From the NCBI GenBank assembly GCA_036504075.1, contig DASXVX010000010.1, positions 41,860 through 105,859 on the forward strand: 64,000 nt of DNA, read 5' to 3'. The notes below the pieces were generated by a model, which made no database searches, was not told the origin of the DNA, and saw only the letters and a list, made by a program, of their open reading frames with translations. Below, piece after piece: positions 26,337-37,263 of the stretch. Each line of letters starts with the position of its first letter. The stretch's first letter is position 1. This DNA comes from DASXVX01 sp036504075 (GTDB lineage: Bacteria > Bacillota > Sulfobacillia > Symbiobacteriales > Symbiobacteriaceae). The translations under genes were made by a program, and so were the position numbers.

Positions 26337-26600
26337 GTGGGAGCAGCCCGACCAGCCGACACTTTTGTCGTTCGAGTAAGGCGCGAGCGCGGGCATGGCG
26401 GAGTCGTCCAGACTCCGGTGGAGCGGTGGCAGGTCGAGCGCGTCCAGACCGGCTTGAAAGTCTACGTCCACGGTCTGGAAGATGCGATGGCCCTTCCAAG
26501 GCAACGCGGTGAATACGAACCTGGAGTAGCCGTAACGCTCGGCCTACAGGTAAAAACCGGCGCCTCCCACCGAAGGGAAGCGCCGGTTTCATTTATATGA
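26337..26600 (+). CDS. Small unknown protein
   Basis: An 87-codon frame starts at a GTG 7 bases after GGGAGG. It reads FVVRVRRERGHGGVVQTPVE, then VERVQTGLKVYVHGLEDAMA, the layout of a small beta protein. The C-terminal 20 codons overlap a terminator hairpin at 26554-26589, and the frame ends over the 3' end of the convergent giant gene. Possibly real; no family recognised. Confidence 0.4.
   Translation: MGAARPADTFVVRVRRERGHGGVVQTPVERWQVERVQTGLKVYVHGLEDAMALPRQRGEYEPGVAVTLGLQVKTGASHRREAPVSFI
26554..26589. terminator. Bidirectional terminator at the end of the minus-strand giant gene
   Basis: AAACCGGCG pairs with CGCCGGTTT, with more partial pairing inside. It lies 4 bases beyond the stop codon of the 1,282-residue protein gene and inside the 3' end of the small plus-strand frame. 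Confidence 0.7.
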
Positions 26601-29600
26601 TCACAGTGTCTGCGAACACCACCCGGCTGGTGCCAACCGTTTGATCGCTCCCGTCGCCGGTGACGAAGCGCTCGAACTCCTGGAACACGAGGCGGAACGG
26701 GCGGCTGCCGCGAGCCGCCGGCAGCGTGACGGAAACGGACCAATTGAACGCCCCGTTCGGAGAGCGGAAGGGTGCACCCCAGAACGAGGCGACCGGTGTC
26801 CACCGGAGGTTTTCGTCTGGATTCGGCTTGGAAGCAACATTGGGCGGTAATTGCTCCACGGAGACCAGAATCGGGCTGCTGCCGAAGGCGGTCTTTTCCG
26901 AGGACACGCCTATCTCTGCGGGAACGTACTGCATAATGGGATTGACCGGACCGGGTCCGGAAATGGTGACGGAAAGCACCTGCGGGCGAGACGGGTCGGG
27001 TACATGAATGGAGACCACCCGCTCGGCTGCCAACTGGGCGAAATCGGCCACGACCACCCGGGAGAGTTCGGCGCCGGGTACCGAGTACGGCTGGTAGCGA
27101 ACCAGGGCCAAACGCACGAACGGGAAGTAGGCCATACCGCTGTCCAGAGCCACGTCGGCATACCAGAGCCCCCGCTCCGAGTCGAAGTTCGTTTCGTAGC
27201 CGGCTACGGAAACCGGTTCCTTCGGGAACTCCCAGACGTTCAACTTGGTCGCAATCTGCTTGGCGCCCTGGAAACTCTTCGCTTCAATCGTCGCCGCCAC
27301 CGGTTCGGTCCACCAAATCGGATCGCCGCCCAAGCGGGTAATGTATGCGTCCAAGCCGGTGTCGTACGTACCGCCACCGGGCCGGAATACCACTCCCAGC
27401 AGTTCGCCGTCGCCCGAAGAAAACCACGGGCGGTCCAGGTAGATCCGCAAGCCGGTCTTGCGAGTCCGGGTGATGTCCCCACCGGAGGTTGACGCCACGA
27501 TTTCGAACGTCGGCACGACGTAAAGCAGCTTCGGCACGGCCGGCTCGGCGGAACTGAGAATATGCACAATCGCCGGCTTGTCCACCGATGTGCGTACCGC
27601 CGATTCCATGTCTTCCACGTCGGATAGCTTTAGGATTTTCGGCACGGTGATCGGCGTTACGTCCAGGTGCGATGCTTTCTTTGTGGGCGTCGGGACCGGT
27701 TCGCTAGGTGGGAGGAAGAACTCCGCGAACCGGGTGCTTGCGACCGCAATGTAGCTAACCTCGCGGTGCTTGGTATCGCCGAAGTTGTGCGCTTGGTTCA
27801 GAGTCACCATATTGTTGGCCGGGTCCAGGCCGTCGAACTGACAAAGGTGCGCTTCAGCCTGCAAGACGCGGAAGGCGGCCTCTGTCGGGATATCGACCGA
27901 CTCACTCCACCCAGCAATGATCTCCACCTTGCCGGTGGACTTACCTTCGAAATAGACCTTCCCGCTGAGCGTAGCAAAGGTGTCACCGTACATTTTCTTG
28001 GGCAGTACGTCCGAAAGCATCGGGTCCGCCAACGGCTGACGTACAGCGTTAATGAGAACCAGCTCTCGCGGGGGTGTCATTTGCCAGAGCAGGCCGTCCT
28101 GGGCGTCCGCTGCCAGATTCCAGCCTTGGTACGGCGCACCGGGTGTGCCTAGCCACTGGAAAGTGCCCAGTTGTGCGGTGTCGGGTGCGTCCATGTAGCA
28201 ACTGAGCGGCACCCGAAGCACGTCGGCCTTCTGCAGCCCGACCGTAAGCTCACGCTTGGTCTGATCCCATGTAACGCCCTTGCCTTCGATAACTTTGAGT
28301 CGGAACGGTTGAGCGTCGTACCAGGCTCCGCCGGACGGGGGTGCGAAGTCAACCTTGGTCACTTCGGGGCGCGGCTCTTTCTTGAGACTGCCCGGAAGCG
28401 TCGCCGTTAGCGCCTTGCCCAAGTTGATCGTGGGCAGGTTCCGGAAACTGGCGCCCTTGGCGAGCGGGTCAGGCAGGTAGTAAATCGGGAGTTTCGCATC
28501 GGGGACAATTTTGCCGATTGGGTTATCGTTCTGGGTATGTAGCCCGAGATCGCGGGCGGAAATTGCTTGGTAGGCCGACTTGTTCATTTTGCCGTCGGCC
28601 TGGTCGAACTTGCCGTGAATTTCCGCGCCAATCTGCGTGGTTCGCGGGGGTGCTATGTGCCGCTCGGTGGTATCCGGCGAGGCGCCGTAGGCATCGCTGC
28701 GAATGACCAGGTGCTCCAGCGACTCGCCCCGCTTCATTTCGGTCCGGGCGACCACCACTGGCGCCGCGACGGGCTCGAACCGGAAATACCCGGACAACGG
28801 CGTAGCGGTGCTGAAATCCTGGCTGTCGCCACTGAAATCCGGGCTGTTTCCGGCAAGGTCCACCGCTCGGGCCCGGAAGCGGTACTTACGGCCGTACCGC
28901 AGCTTAGGCAACGACCCAGGTTCAGGCTTGAACTGCACCGAAATGCCGAAAGGGGTCTCCTCGTCGCTGTCCTCTTCCACGTCGCCGGTGAGGCCCACAG
29001 CCTTGCCCGGACGCGGGGCGACGAGGCTCCAGCCAGACCAACTGAACATTGCCTCGCTGGCATACAGGTCCTCGGAGTCGGCCTGTCCGGTCACTGCGGG
29101 CGCCACCCAACCCTCGTCCCTGTACGTCAGGCTGGTGTTATCGTCGACGAAATGGTAGGTGCCGACGCGCCGACACAGCGAGTGCCACTTGGCGGATTTA
29201 TCGTCCCAGACATCGATCCGGTAGCCCCGGATCAAATCCTCCAGGTGGAATGCATTCGCTTCGGCCACCGTCTGAATTTTTGTGACCGCCTGGTTGCGGA
29301 TCGAAGGCACGGCATTGTTGACGGTGTCGGTTTTCGAGATTTTTTGGACCATTTTTGTGGCGTACCCGTCCCGAGTAACCGACAGCCCGGCGGTGCGGAC
29401 GATGGGCATATCGGTCGGTTGGTCCGTCCCGCTGCTGACCGACCCAACGACCCGATTTGCCAGGTCCATCGACTTCAGGGCTCCGCCCGCCACATCAATT
29501 TGCACGATGTCAAAGCTGTCCCCTTGGCTCAGGTCGAGCACGCCGTTCTTCAAGTCGGGATCGGAAGGTTCGGCCACGAACGTCGATGCCGTAAGCAAGA

Positions 29601-30441
29601 ACTTGGTAAACGGCGTGACATTGGTCGTCTCTTCGATTTGGGCTTCCCAGTCGGGAATGACCGAAAGCAGCCCGGAACTAGGCAGCGAGGCGTTGCCGAT
29701 TTCGACATCCAGGTCGACCACCAGACGCAGGTCCCGCATGAGCCGCGGGTAGCTCGCCAGCGAAGCCACCGCTTCGTGGAAATCCATTTGCGGGGCTGTT
29801 ACCTCCGGAATCGTCGGCGGCTTGTAGAAGGTTTGTAATTGCAGAAAGTCTTGCGGCGGATTGGCCAGCTTGCTGAACGGAATGGCCTTTAACTTCTTGA
29901 GGGCATCCTCCAGGTTCTTGTTCAATATGTTCACGGTGGGAACGCGCAAGTTCGCGCCCAATCCTGAGGTTGCGGCCATTTCCCGGCTCACGAGACCGGC
30001 CTGGAACGCAATTTGGCCCAAATGGGTCATGCGGGCCAGTTGGTGCGCCGTCGGCGGCTGCACCGGACTCGCAAGCCCGACCTTTATGTGCTGCTCCTTG
30101 ATGAAATTGTGAATGTGTCGGGACGGGTAGGAGCGAATGGCGCGATCGTCCAGCTTTTCGAACTTGAATGGACGAACCAGCGTCCCGCCATGAAAGAGCA
30201 GCGGCCACGGCTCGTTGGCAATGCTCGCCCGGACCACATTCGCGCGCAGCGTCACCCCGCCAAATTTCACTTTGTAGGTGATTTCCCGGTTATGCCAGTC
30301 CACGAAGTCGGGAAAGGTGCCCAGCGACAATTCGTCGCCTTCGTCCGACTCCAGACGAGGAGTAACAAAGACGGAGAGCCGGGCGATTCCCTTGCTCCTG
30401 CCCCCAGGCAGGGCGGTCCACATCACAGTTTGCTTGTTCAT
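26593..30441 (-). CDS. Giant beta-rich protein of unknown function (1,282 aa)
   Basis: This encodes 1,282 residues without signal peptide, membrane segment or a domain I can name. It is rich in beta-strand patterns; a fibronectin-like strand pair is visible near the middle (RKYRFRARAVDLAGNSPDFS), and long stretches resemble a structural or binding protein rather than an enzyme. The ATG follows AGGAGGT and lies 11 bases after the stop of the upstream 1.6-kb-codon gene, so the two are co-transcribed. By position it belongs to the giant-protein/isoprenoid region. Function unknown. Confidence 0.8.
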   Translation of the reverse strand: MNKQTVMWTALPGGRSKGIARLSVFVTPRLESDEGDELSLGTFPDFVDWHNREITYKVKFGGVTLRANVVRASIANEPWPLLFHGGTLVRPFKFEKLDDRAIRSYPSRHIHNFIKEQHIKVGLASPVQPPTAHQLARMTHLGQIAFQAGLVSREMAATSGLGANLRVPTVNILNKNLEDALKKLKAIPFSKLANPPQDFLQLQTFYKPPTIPEVTAPQMDFHEAVASLASYPRLMRDLRLVVDLDVEIGNASLPSSGLLSVIPDWEAQIEETTNVTPFTKFLLTASTFVAEPSDPDLKNGVLDLSQGDSFDIVQIDVAGGALKSMDLANRVVGSVSSGTDQPTDMPIVRTAGLSVTRDGYATKMVQKISKTDTVNNAVPSIRNQAVTKIQTVAEANAFHLEDLIRGYRIDVWDDKSAKWHSLCRRVGTYHFVDDNTSLTYRDEGWVAPAVTGQADSEDLYASEAMFSWSGWSLVAPRPGKAVGLTGDVEEDSDEETPFGISVQFKPEPGSLPKLRYGRKYRFRARAVDLAGNSPDFSGDSQDFSTATPLSGYFRFEPVAAPVVVARTEMKRGESLEHLVIRSDAYGASPDTTERHIAPPRTTQIGAEIHGKFDQADGKMNKSAYQAISARDLGLHTQNDNPIGKIVPDAKLPIYYLPDPLAKGASFRNLPTINLGKALTATLPGSLKKEPRPEVTKVDFAPPSGGAWYDAQPFRLKVIEGKGVTWDQTKRELTVGLQKADVLRVPLSCYMDAPDTAQLGTFQWLGTPGAPYQGWNLAADAQDGLLWQMTPPRELVLINAVRQPLADPMLSDVLPKKMYGDTFATLSGKVYFEGKSTGKVEIIAGWSESVDIPTEAAFRVLQAEAHLCQFDGLDPANNMVTLNQAHNFGDTKHREVSYIAVASTRFAEFFLPPSEPVPTPTKKASHLDVTPITVPKILKLSDVEDMESAVRTSVDKPAIVHILSSAEPAVPKLLYVVPTFEIVASTSGGDITRTRKTGLRIYLDRPWFSSGDGELLGVVFRPGGGTYDTGLDAYITRLGGDPIWWTEPVAATIEAKSFQGAKQIATKLNVWEFPKEPVSVAGYETNFDSERGLWYADVALDSGMAYFPFVRLALVRYQPYSVPGAELSRVVVADFAQLAAERVVSIHVPDPSRPQVLSVTISGPGPVNPIMQYVPAEIGVSSEKTAFGSSPILVSVEQLPPNVASKPNPDENLRWTPVASFWGAPFRSPNGAFNWSVSVTLPAARGSRPFRLVFQEFERFVTGDGSDQTVGTSRVVFADTVII

Positions 30442-30452
30442 GGGGCGACCTC

Positions 30453-33400
30453 CTAGGATGCGAACGCGTCGCAGTAATCGTTCCAGTCCGACGGGGCCAT
30501 GATTTCGCCGAATGTCGGGTCGCCCGGCGATCCGGCGAACTTGCGCTCCATTTCCAGTGTGACGCTCTTGTCGAAGAGGCAGGTGTGCACGTTGACTTTG
30601 ACTTTCACGTAACCCTTGACCCCGCCGTCACTGTAGGTGAGGCCCATGTTGAAGATGATGGAGATGGTGACCAGTCCGAGCACCCGCACCGAGCCTTCGC
30701 AAGCCAGGTAACCGGTCAGCAGGACCGACTTCTCGTTCATTTGGAAGTAGATGCCTACGGCTACTTTGACCGACCCGCTGGCGACGGAGCCGAAGCTCAT
30801 TTTCACAATGGCGCCGAACTCCAGAGCCGCCACCAGGCGAACAATGCCCTGGTTGCTGTCGGTGGAGAGCACAATGCCGAAGTAGGCGGTACCGCCCAGC
30901 GGACCCACCGTAATAGTCGCCGGGTCTTTGGGCGTCGAGAAGTCGAACGAGAAGCTAAGTGCTTTGCCTTTTACGAACGGAATTTCCACGCCGAACCGCA
31001 AGGCGATATCTTGCAGCGACATCATGCCAATTTGGATGGAAAGCGGGCCCAAGGTGGTTAAGGCCGTAACGCCGTCGGACCCGGCGTCGATTTTAACGTT
31101 TCCCAGCCCTAGCGCCTCCATTGGCGCCTGCAGGGCGGTCACGAAACTCATTACCCCGCTGAAGTCAAATTTGCCGAACTTGTGGTCGAACTTCAGCTTC
31201 TGGCCTTTCTGCTGGGTTACGGCAAAGGAGCGCAGCTCCATGCTGATCACTTCGCAAATGCCAATGGTGACCGAACCGACCGTCACTTTGGCGGTGTAAT
31301 CCGACGCACCACCATCCAGCGGAATCAGCAGCAGTGCATACAGCCCGAGCTTCGTACCTTCGGCGGGCGTCACGACAAGCACCGGCGACAGGTCGACCGT
31401 CTTGAGGCTGGTGGACCAACTGATCATGGTCTTGATGGCGGTCGGAATGCCCATGGCGTCTTTGACCAACCGGCACTGCAGCGACGGGACAGCGCTCTTC
31501 CAACTATTGAGCGGGCTGTCACCCATGTTGACCAGGTCTTCGATGGACTGGATTGCTTCGATGGCAGGCGCAGCCACACCCAGGGCCGCGGACTCCAAGT
31601 CTTCCAGTGTTTGCTTGGCCTGATTCTTGACTCCGTCGATGGCGCTTTGCGCCTGATTCTGCAGGTCACGAATTTGCGTTTTGGCATCCTGCACCAGGCC
31701 CAGCGCTTTTGCCCTGGTGTCATCCACCAGGTCGAGCACGGCATCTTTTACGTCGTTCCCCTGGGCCTCCATGTTGCCGAGCACGTCCTGGGCCTCCGCT
31801 TGAGCCTTCTGGAGCAAGTCCTTCAAGTCGCCCATGGGAATCAGGTCACGCAGGCGGACGTTGCCGAACAGAACGGCATCGGCGGGCAGGTAGACCGTGG
31901 GGTCGAAACTGCCTTGGCTGAGATTGCCGAGCGGACCGCTCACCATGCCCCAACTTCGGGACAGACCGGTCACTGCCATGTTCAGATCCACCACGCCGCC
32001 GCCCATGGCCGATGGCAGCTTCACGAGCGGGTAGCTTTTGGCCTTGTCCGCCATGGTATTCAGCTTGGTGTCCAGGTCCGATTTCAAATTCGTGACCTTA
32101 TCGAGATACGGCTTCAGCTCGCCGTTGACCTTGTCTTTGACCGTTTGCTCGAGATTGGTCCATTCTTCGATCGTCTTCTCGTACTTCGCCAAGACGGCCT
32201 GTCGTTGGGCCTCCAAGTCGGTCAAGGCTTTGTCGACCAGCGCCTGGGCGCTTTTCACTTTGTCCTGAGCATCCTTGAGGGCCGACTCCAGTTTTGCGTC
32301 GGCTTGCCGCAGCTTGATGAAAATCTGGCCGACGTTTTTCCCGGAGTCAAAGCCGTTCGTCAGGTACTCGGTGGCTATTTCCACGCCTACGACATTCCCG
32401 GCCTGACCGGTCATGCGGGCCAGGGCCTCCATGCGAATGTCGGCCTTCGCGAGCACGGGGTAGAAGCCCGCCCGAACCTGTGCAAACTGGTCGAAAGCGC
32501 TGTGCGCGGAGAACCACAGGCGAACCGTGTCGAAGCTGGTGTCGCCCGACCGGCGGGACGGCGCCAGAGCCACTTTCTGGCCGAGCAGTTCGACGCCCGG
32601 ACGGTTCTGCCACTTGCCGATAAGCTGTAAAATACTGTCGGCAGATGTGCCGGCGGTGGCGGACCTGCCTTTGTGGCCGGGCAGGGGCGGACCGGCGACG
32701 AAGGCCAGTTCGGTGCCGAACGTGGACCAGGCGCCGGCGACGTCCTGGGCCTCCACCTGGAACAAGAACGGGACTTTGTTCACGGCAATCCAAGTCACGC
32801 CTGCCACCTGGTTCGGGTCGCCAGGTGCTGCGATGTCGATGTTGGGGCTCTGTAGGGTCACCAGCCGCACCCGCTGGAACGGGAGCTCCCGCCCACTGTT
32901 GTCAAACGGCACCAGGCCGGTGGTGAAGTCCATTTCCGACTGCCGCACGACGACGGATTCCTTCTGAATTAGGTAGGCGACCTGCGCACCTGTGTTGGGT
33001 GAAATCTTGAACTGCCGTTCCGAAACGGTGATTTTGGCCGCTCGATGACCAAACGGGAACAGGTAGCCCTCCTCCACCACGAGCACGTACTGGTCGCGCC
33101 CCATGACAGCGGTGTGCCGCCAACCGGACACGCTGTATCCCGCGCCCAGAACGGCGTTCGGCTCCCAGTTGCCCCGCATCTTCAGCCAGGCGCCCAAACC
33201 GCTCAGCATCAACTGGTCGGTCTCAATCGGGACCGAGTCATCCGGCATGTTCACGAAGTCGGTGGTAACGCCCACCAGGTCCATGCGCTGGCGTGCAGTC
33301 AGGGCGGTCATGAACGGCTCGGGCTGACTGCCCGCATCCATGTCCTTCGCCCAAATAGCCCGTACGGTACGCAGGTCGGCCCGCCTTTCACTGACTGTGC

Positions 33401-35317
33401 CCCGGGTCGCTCCCCGGACGCCGAGGCGGGTGTGCCAGAGTTCGGTCCGTCCATTGTGGGTGACCGGCTCGGTCGCGTTTGCCCACGCCGCAAAATTGTT
33501 CGGCGAGAGAATCAGCCGGTACGGCACTTCCAGAGCCGTGTGCAGCGGCCCGGGCGGCGTCGAAGCGACCATCAGATTATCCAGAGCCCGCGGCCCGCCA
33601 ATATCGGGAATGAAGGGCAGGTTGCTCGTGTCGTTCAACTGCGGCGGCAACGCCTTGGGGGCGATACTGGAGACCAGGTCTCGCCACGCTAGCAAGGCTG
33701 GGAGTGTGTAGGGCACGGTGGCGACATCCGCCGGAAGCGCAAAGACCAGCTTGCTAGGCCCGGCGATTCGCGACTGGACTGCTGGTTCCTTCTGTTTGCC
33801 CTCTTCGCTGGCTTCTTCGGCGATGTGCTGTGGCGGGAAGGTCACCGTTATGTAAGCCGGCTTCGACATATCGGCCCGTCTCAACTCCGAAAAACCGGGG
33901 TCAAGGATTAGATTCGTGAAGTCGAAAGTGAGGTTGAGCATGTCGGCGGGTCGCAGAACCGTGACGGATGAGACGCTGAAGCCCGATAGCGTCAGGTTCT
34001 TTGCCGCGGTCGGTGCGGGCGGGGGCACAGGGCCGCCGATGGGCACCCGAGATGGGTCCAGGTTCGTTGGCATTTTCACCGTCGTGCCCGAAGGCAGTGA
34101 GAACGCTGCCACCGCTTTCGGCGGAATATTTACCCGCGTATAGGTACCGGCCAGGGGAGCTGCGGCCTGTCGAACAGCGGGCTGGCACTCCAAGGCTACA
34201 CCCCTGCCGTCGTCGACCAAGCAAAAAGGCGTCGCACCCGGTCCGTCGCCAAGTTGCAGGCTAACGATGCCGTTCTGCAACCACGTGCCACTCGGGCCAT
34301 AACCGGCGGTCAACAACGCTTGGTCGCCCGCCGGGTCAAACGAGACGGCATAGTGCGGCGCTACCAGTGGCAAAGCAAACGGCTTGCCGTCGCTGCCCTG
34401 GAAGTCGTCACCGGGCTGGAAGAAGAGTCGTGGTGCCCCGCCGGCACCTTCGGCTACCAGCGCCCGGCGGGCATGTCCGCCCTTACTTTCGCCGGTCTCC
34501 ACGTGTAGGGCGTCGAACGGACTGCCCACGGCGAAGAGCCGCCATCCTTTGGATTCGACTGCGGGCATCAGCGTCCATGGTGCCTTGCCCCGGTCTATCG
34601 AAATCAAAGAGCGCTTGGCCGACGGCTGCCGGAGGATGCTTGGCGCCAGCGGGCCGAGCAGGGTAATCCGCAAACCGTCGCTCTGCAAATCCGGACCCAA
34701 GCCGGCCACCTGGCCAACGCCCGCCCCGGCGAGCCGCAGCGTCCAGTCGGGCGAGAACTCAGCCATAGGGGCACCGGAAATGTCGACACAGCCGGAATCG
34801 CCCAGGGCGCAAATGCGGTGTGCCACCTGAACGCGGGATTTGGCCGGTTCCTGACCGGCCAGCCACGGGACCAACTCTATGTCGGCGGCAAAGGAGCCGA
34901 AAGCCATCTGAAAATACATGCGCGAGTTGCTTTTCTGGAGTGCAATATCGGCCGTAAAATCGGCCGGGACCTGCGTGCCCGGATAGGTGGCGTTTGTGAG
35001 AGCTAAATGAACATTGCCGTCTTGCCGGCGAATCGTCAGGTGTGGCCGGCCGCCGAAACGGCTCGGATCAAGACCCAACGCTCGCGCCCACCCAGCAAAA
35101 ATGCCACCCGGCGCTCGTCGCCCTCCAGCTTCAGCCCGCCGGCGAGCGCCGGCCGGAGCGACCGCCAGGTGGGCAGGAGGCTTGCCGCAATGACCCCGGC
35201 AAGGCCGAGCAGTTGGCGGCGGGAGATCTGCAGCGACGAAACGAAGCCATCGCCTGGTCGCAGGCGCGGCCACAGGTCACTTTGGAGGGCGGTAACATTC
35301 AGCCTTGTCCCCCGCAT
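30453..35317 (-). CDS. Giant beta-rich protein (about 1,600 aa), probably Tat-exported, with an apparent frameshift
   Basis: The main frame is open from about 35060 down to 30453. Its N-terminal extension to 35273 looks like noise. In another frame an ATG at 35317 begins a protein with a twin-arginine signal (SRRQLLGLAGVIAASLLPTW) and a mature start, KLEGDERRVAFLLGGRERWV, that ends at a stop at 35036. Joining the frames near 35040-35060 gives a continuous beta-rich chain (HLTIRRQDGNVHLALTNATY). I infer one gene with a single-base shift, real or from sequencing. A coiled coil lies near codons 1010-1100; the C-terminal third has repeated beta units. No known family. Confidence 0.7.
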
Positions 35318-35425
35318 AGAGACTCACCTTCCCACAGATGATTGCCGAGAACGGTCTGACCCTATTGTGGCAGGCGGCAGTTAAATTTCGCTCAAAAAGT
35401 GCTCCCCACCGTCCGAATAGCGCCA

Positions 35426-35460
35426 GGAGCCCGCTGCCTGTGTTTAAGGCGGCGGGCTCC
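35426..35460. terminator. Strong hairpin upstream of the giant minus-strand pair
   Basis: Perfect 13-bp stem GGAGCCCGCTGCC with its complement, loop of nine bases. It sits between the start of the giant gene and the IS630 element and probably ended a plus-strand transcript or insulates the two sides. The promoter of the giant pair should lie in 35320-35425. Confidence 0.55.
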
Positions 35461-35491
35461 TCGGCACTATGTTAGCCTTGGCAACCGGCTA

Positions 35492-36747
35492 GTGGTCAGG
35501 TTCTCAAGTCCGCATTGGGATTAGCTGACCCGCCTCAGACACTGAGATAGGCCGGCCTTTGTGGAACGCCATTTGAAGGGTTGAGCTGTCCGATTGTATC
35601 GGAGTTGGAAGTCCAGGATCCGCTGTGTCAAATCGTCTGTACTTTCCAGATCCTTGGGTGTCAGGGCCTTGCGCTGAAGGATCGAGAAGTAGGCTTCAAC
35701 CTGGTTGAGCCAACTCGCATGAAACGGCAAGTGAACGGCGAACGCGTTCGGATAGCGAGCACTTAGGCGGTTTTGGAAGGTCTTTGGCTGATGTGAAGAG
35801 CCGTTGTCCACGATGATAAAGACTCGGTCGGCTGATCGGCAAGGCTCTTGCGCCATCAGTTCTTCGACAAACCCGTCGAACGGACCGATCCCTGTCTTCG
35901 GGACGATCTTGCCGCTTACCGTGCCCGTGAATACGTTCAGTGCTGCCAGCAAGGTCACCGTTCCCATCCGGACGTACTCCGAGTCCACCAGAACGCCGTG
36001 GTTGCTGGTCGGACCCGCAACCCGACTTCTGCGCAGCGCCTGAATGCAGGTTTTTTCGTCAGCGCTGATCACGATATCGCGTGGTCCCAGTGGTTCCCCT
36101 TCCCAGTACCCGTGGTACAGATCGAGGACACGAGCAGCCTTGCACTCAAACTCAGGATCTTTCGGAAAGACCCACGACTGCACTTGCCAGGGCTTGGGGG
36201 CCAACTCGTGCAACCATCGCCGGACAGTCGCCGTGCTGATGCAGGGCACAATTGCCCGCTCCAGGACGGTGCGGGTGATGTCGGCGACGGAGAAACGCCC
36301 CAGGGGCTGACCACTTTCCGTGGGTCGTTCGCAGGCCAGTGCGGTCACCTCAGCTCGATCAATGGGGGGAAAAGGTCGGGGGACGCCCTGGACGAGGGGT
36401 GTCATCCAACGAAAAGCCATACCTGCACCACCGGCGTCGCCACTTCAGCACGGTCTGTGCATGGATGCCCAACTCTTTGGCCGCCTCCGTGTGATGAATC
36501 GCTGGGTTTTTTGCCAGGAGCAGGGCCAGTTTGGCACGGATGACTTTCGCGTGAGGGGCGTGGTGGGCCTGAGCGATTCGTCTTGCCTCTGCCAGTTCCT
36601 CTTCGGAAAACGGGGGCACGAAGTGTGTCTTGCTTCCCCTCATGTAACGGTCACCCCTCAGCGTTGTTACCGAAGGGTTCGCGGCACTTGGCACTGAATC
36701 CTCTCAATTCTCGGTGAATCTTGAGTCGAATTTCTGAACCTGACCAC
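35492..36747 (-). mobile_element. IS630-family insertion sequence, 1,256 bp, near-complete
   Basis: Terminal inverted repeats GTGGTCAGGTTC (left) and GAACCTGACCAC (right) are flanked by TA on each side, as expected for IS630 insertion into a TA dinucleotide. The single transposase is coded on the minus strand in two overlapping frames. Sequence to the right is a subtilase fragment; sequence to the left is not the missing subtilase half, so a deletion probably accompanied or followed insertion. Confidence 0.9.
35521..36694 (-). CDS. IS630-family transposase in two frames
   Basis: The first frame (36694 to 36359) encodes the helix-turn-helix half, with EEELAEARRIAQAHHAPHAK and KELGIHAQTVLKWRRRWCRY. 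The second (from about 36370 to 35521) holds the DDE catalytic core: Asp in VISADEKTCIQALR, Asp in VFIIVDNGSSHQPK, Glu in WLNQVEAYFSILQR. They join across a T4-C6 run near 36361-36370, a plausible programmed -1 slip as known for other IS630 members. All three acidic residues are present, so the element may be active if the slip works. Confidence 0.85.
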
Positions 36748-36749
36748 TA

Positions 36750-37100
36750 GCCATATACAGCAACTATGGTCACGGTGCCATCGATATTGCTGCACCTGGC
36801 GGTGACATCCGTCGTTTCCCACAGCCGGGGTCGGTCGCCGATATGAACTTTTCCGCTTATCAGGCGACAACGCTGGTCAACACATATGCTTGGGCCGCCG
36901 GCACCTCCATGGCCGTTGCGAAGGTGTCGGCCGTTGCTGCCCTAATCATCGATCAGGCCAAGACCCGCGGAGAGCGGCTAACCCCCGCCCAGGTCATCAC
37001 TCGGCTCGAACGCACAGCCCTCGGTGTCGGCAAGCCAGGCTGTGACCAAGCGTACGGGTATGGTCTGGTCGATGCGTATTCTGCTCTAGGCGGCCAATAG
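36750..37100 (+). pseudogene. C-terminal fragment of a subtilisin-like (S8) protease
   Basis: The frame opens exactly at the IS630 right end. It reads IYSNYGHGAIDIAAPGGDIR, then the catalytic-serine motif AGTSMAVAKVSAVAALI, then the closing YGYGLVDAYSAL typical of subtilases. The Asp and His parts of the catalytic triad are absent. The usual Pro after GTSMA is Val here. The gene was cut by IS630 or by an associated deletion. Confidence 0.82.
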
Positions 37101-37162
37101 GCAACGATCGACGGCCGGATCGTGGTCTGACAGGGGTCCGGAAGGGGGATATGTCACCCGCA

Positions 37163-37217
37163 GCGGTTCGCAAACATCAAGGGGTCTTCGACGGTTCGAT
37201 CCCACTACCGCGCACCA
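37163..37217 (+). repeat. tRNA-Val 3'-end scar E
   Basis: It has the non-tRNA lead GCGGTTCGCAAACATCAAGG of scar B, joined to the CCCAC variant of the tRNA-Val tail seen in scar D, followed by a type I hairpin. It is thus a mosaic of features found separately elsewhere. Confidence 0.88.
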
Positions 37218-37221
37218 TAAG

Positions 37222-37263
37222 ATGCCAGAAGCGGCAAGCCTGTCGGCTTGCCGCTTCTGGCAT
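37222..37263 (+). terminator. Terminator hairpin type I after scar E
   Basis: Perfect 19-bp stem ATGCCAGAAGCGGCAAGCC with its complement and a 4-base loop. The stretch 37264-37604 beyond it contains no gene I can support. Confidence 0.85.

Noticed and set aside
35060..35273. N-terminal extension of the 1,600-residue protein in the main frame
   Set aside because: It is proline/arginine-rich and overlaps a better frame with a Tat signal, so it is likely antisense-like noise upstream of a frameshift.
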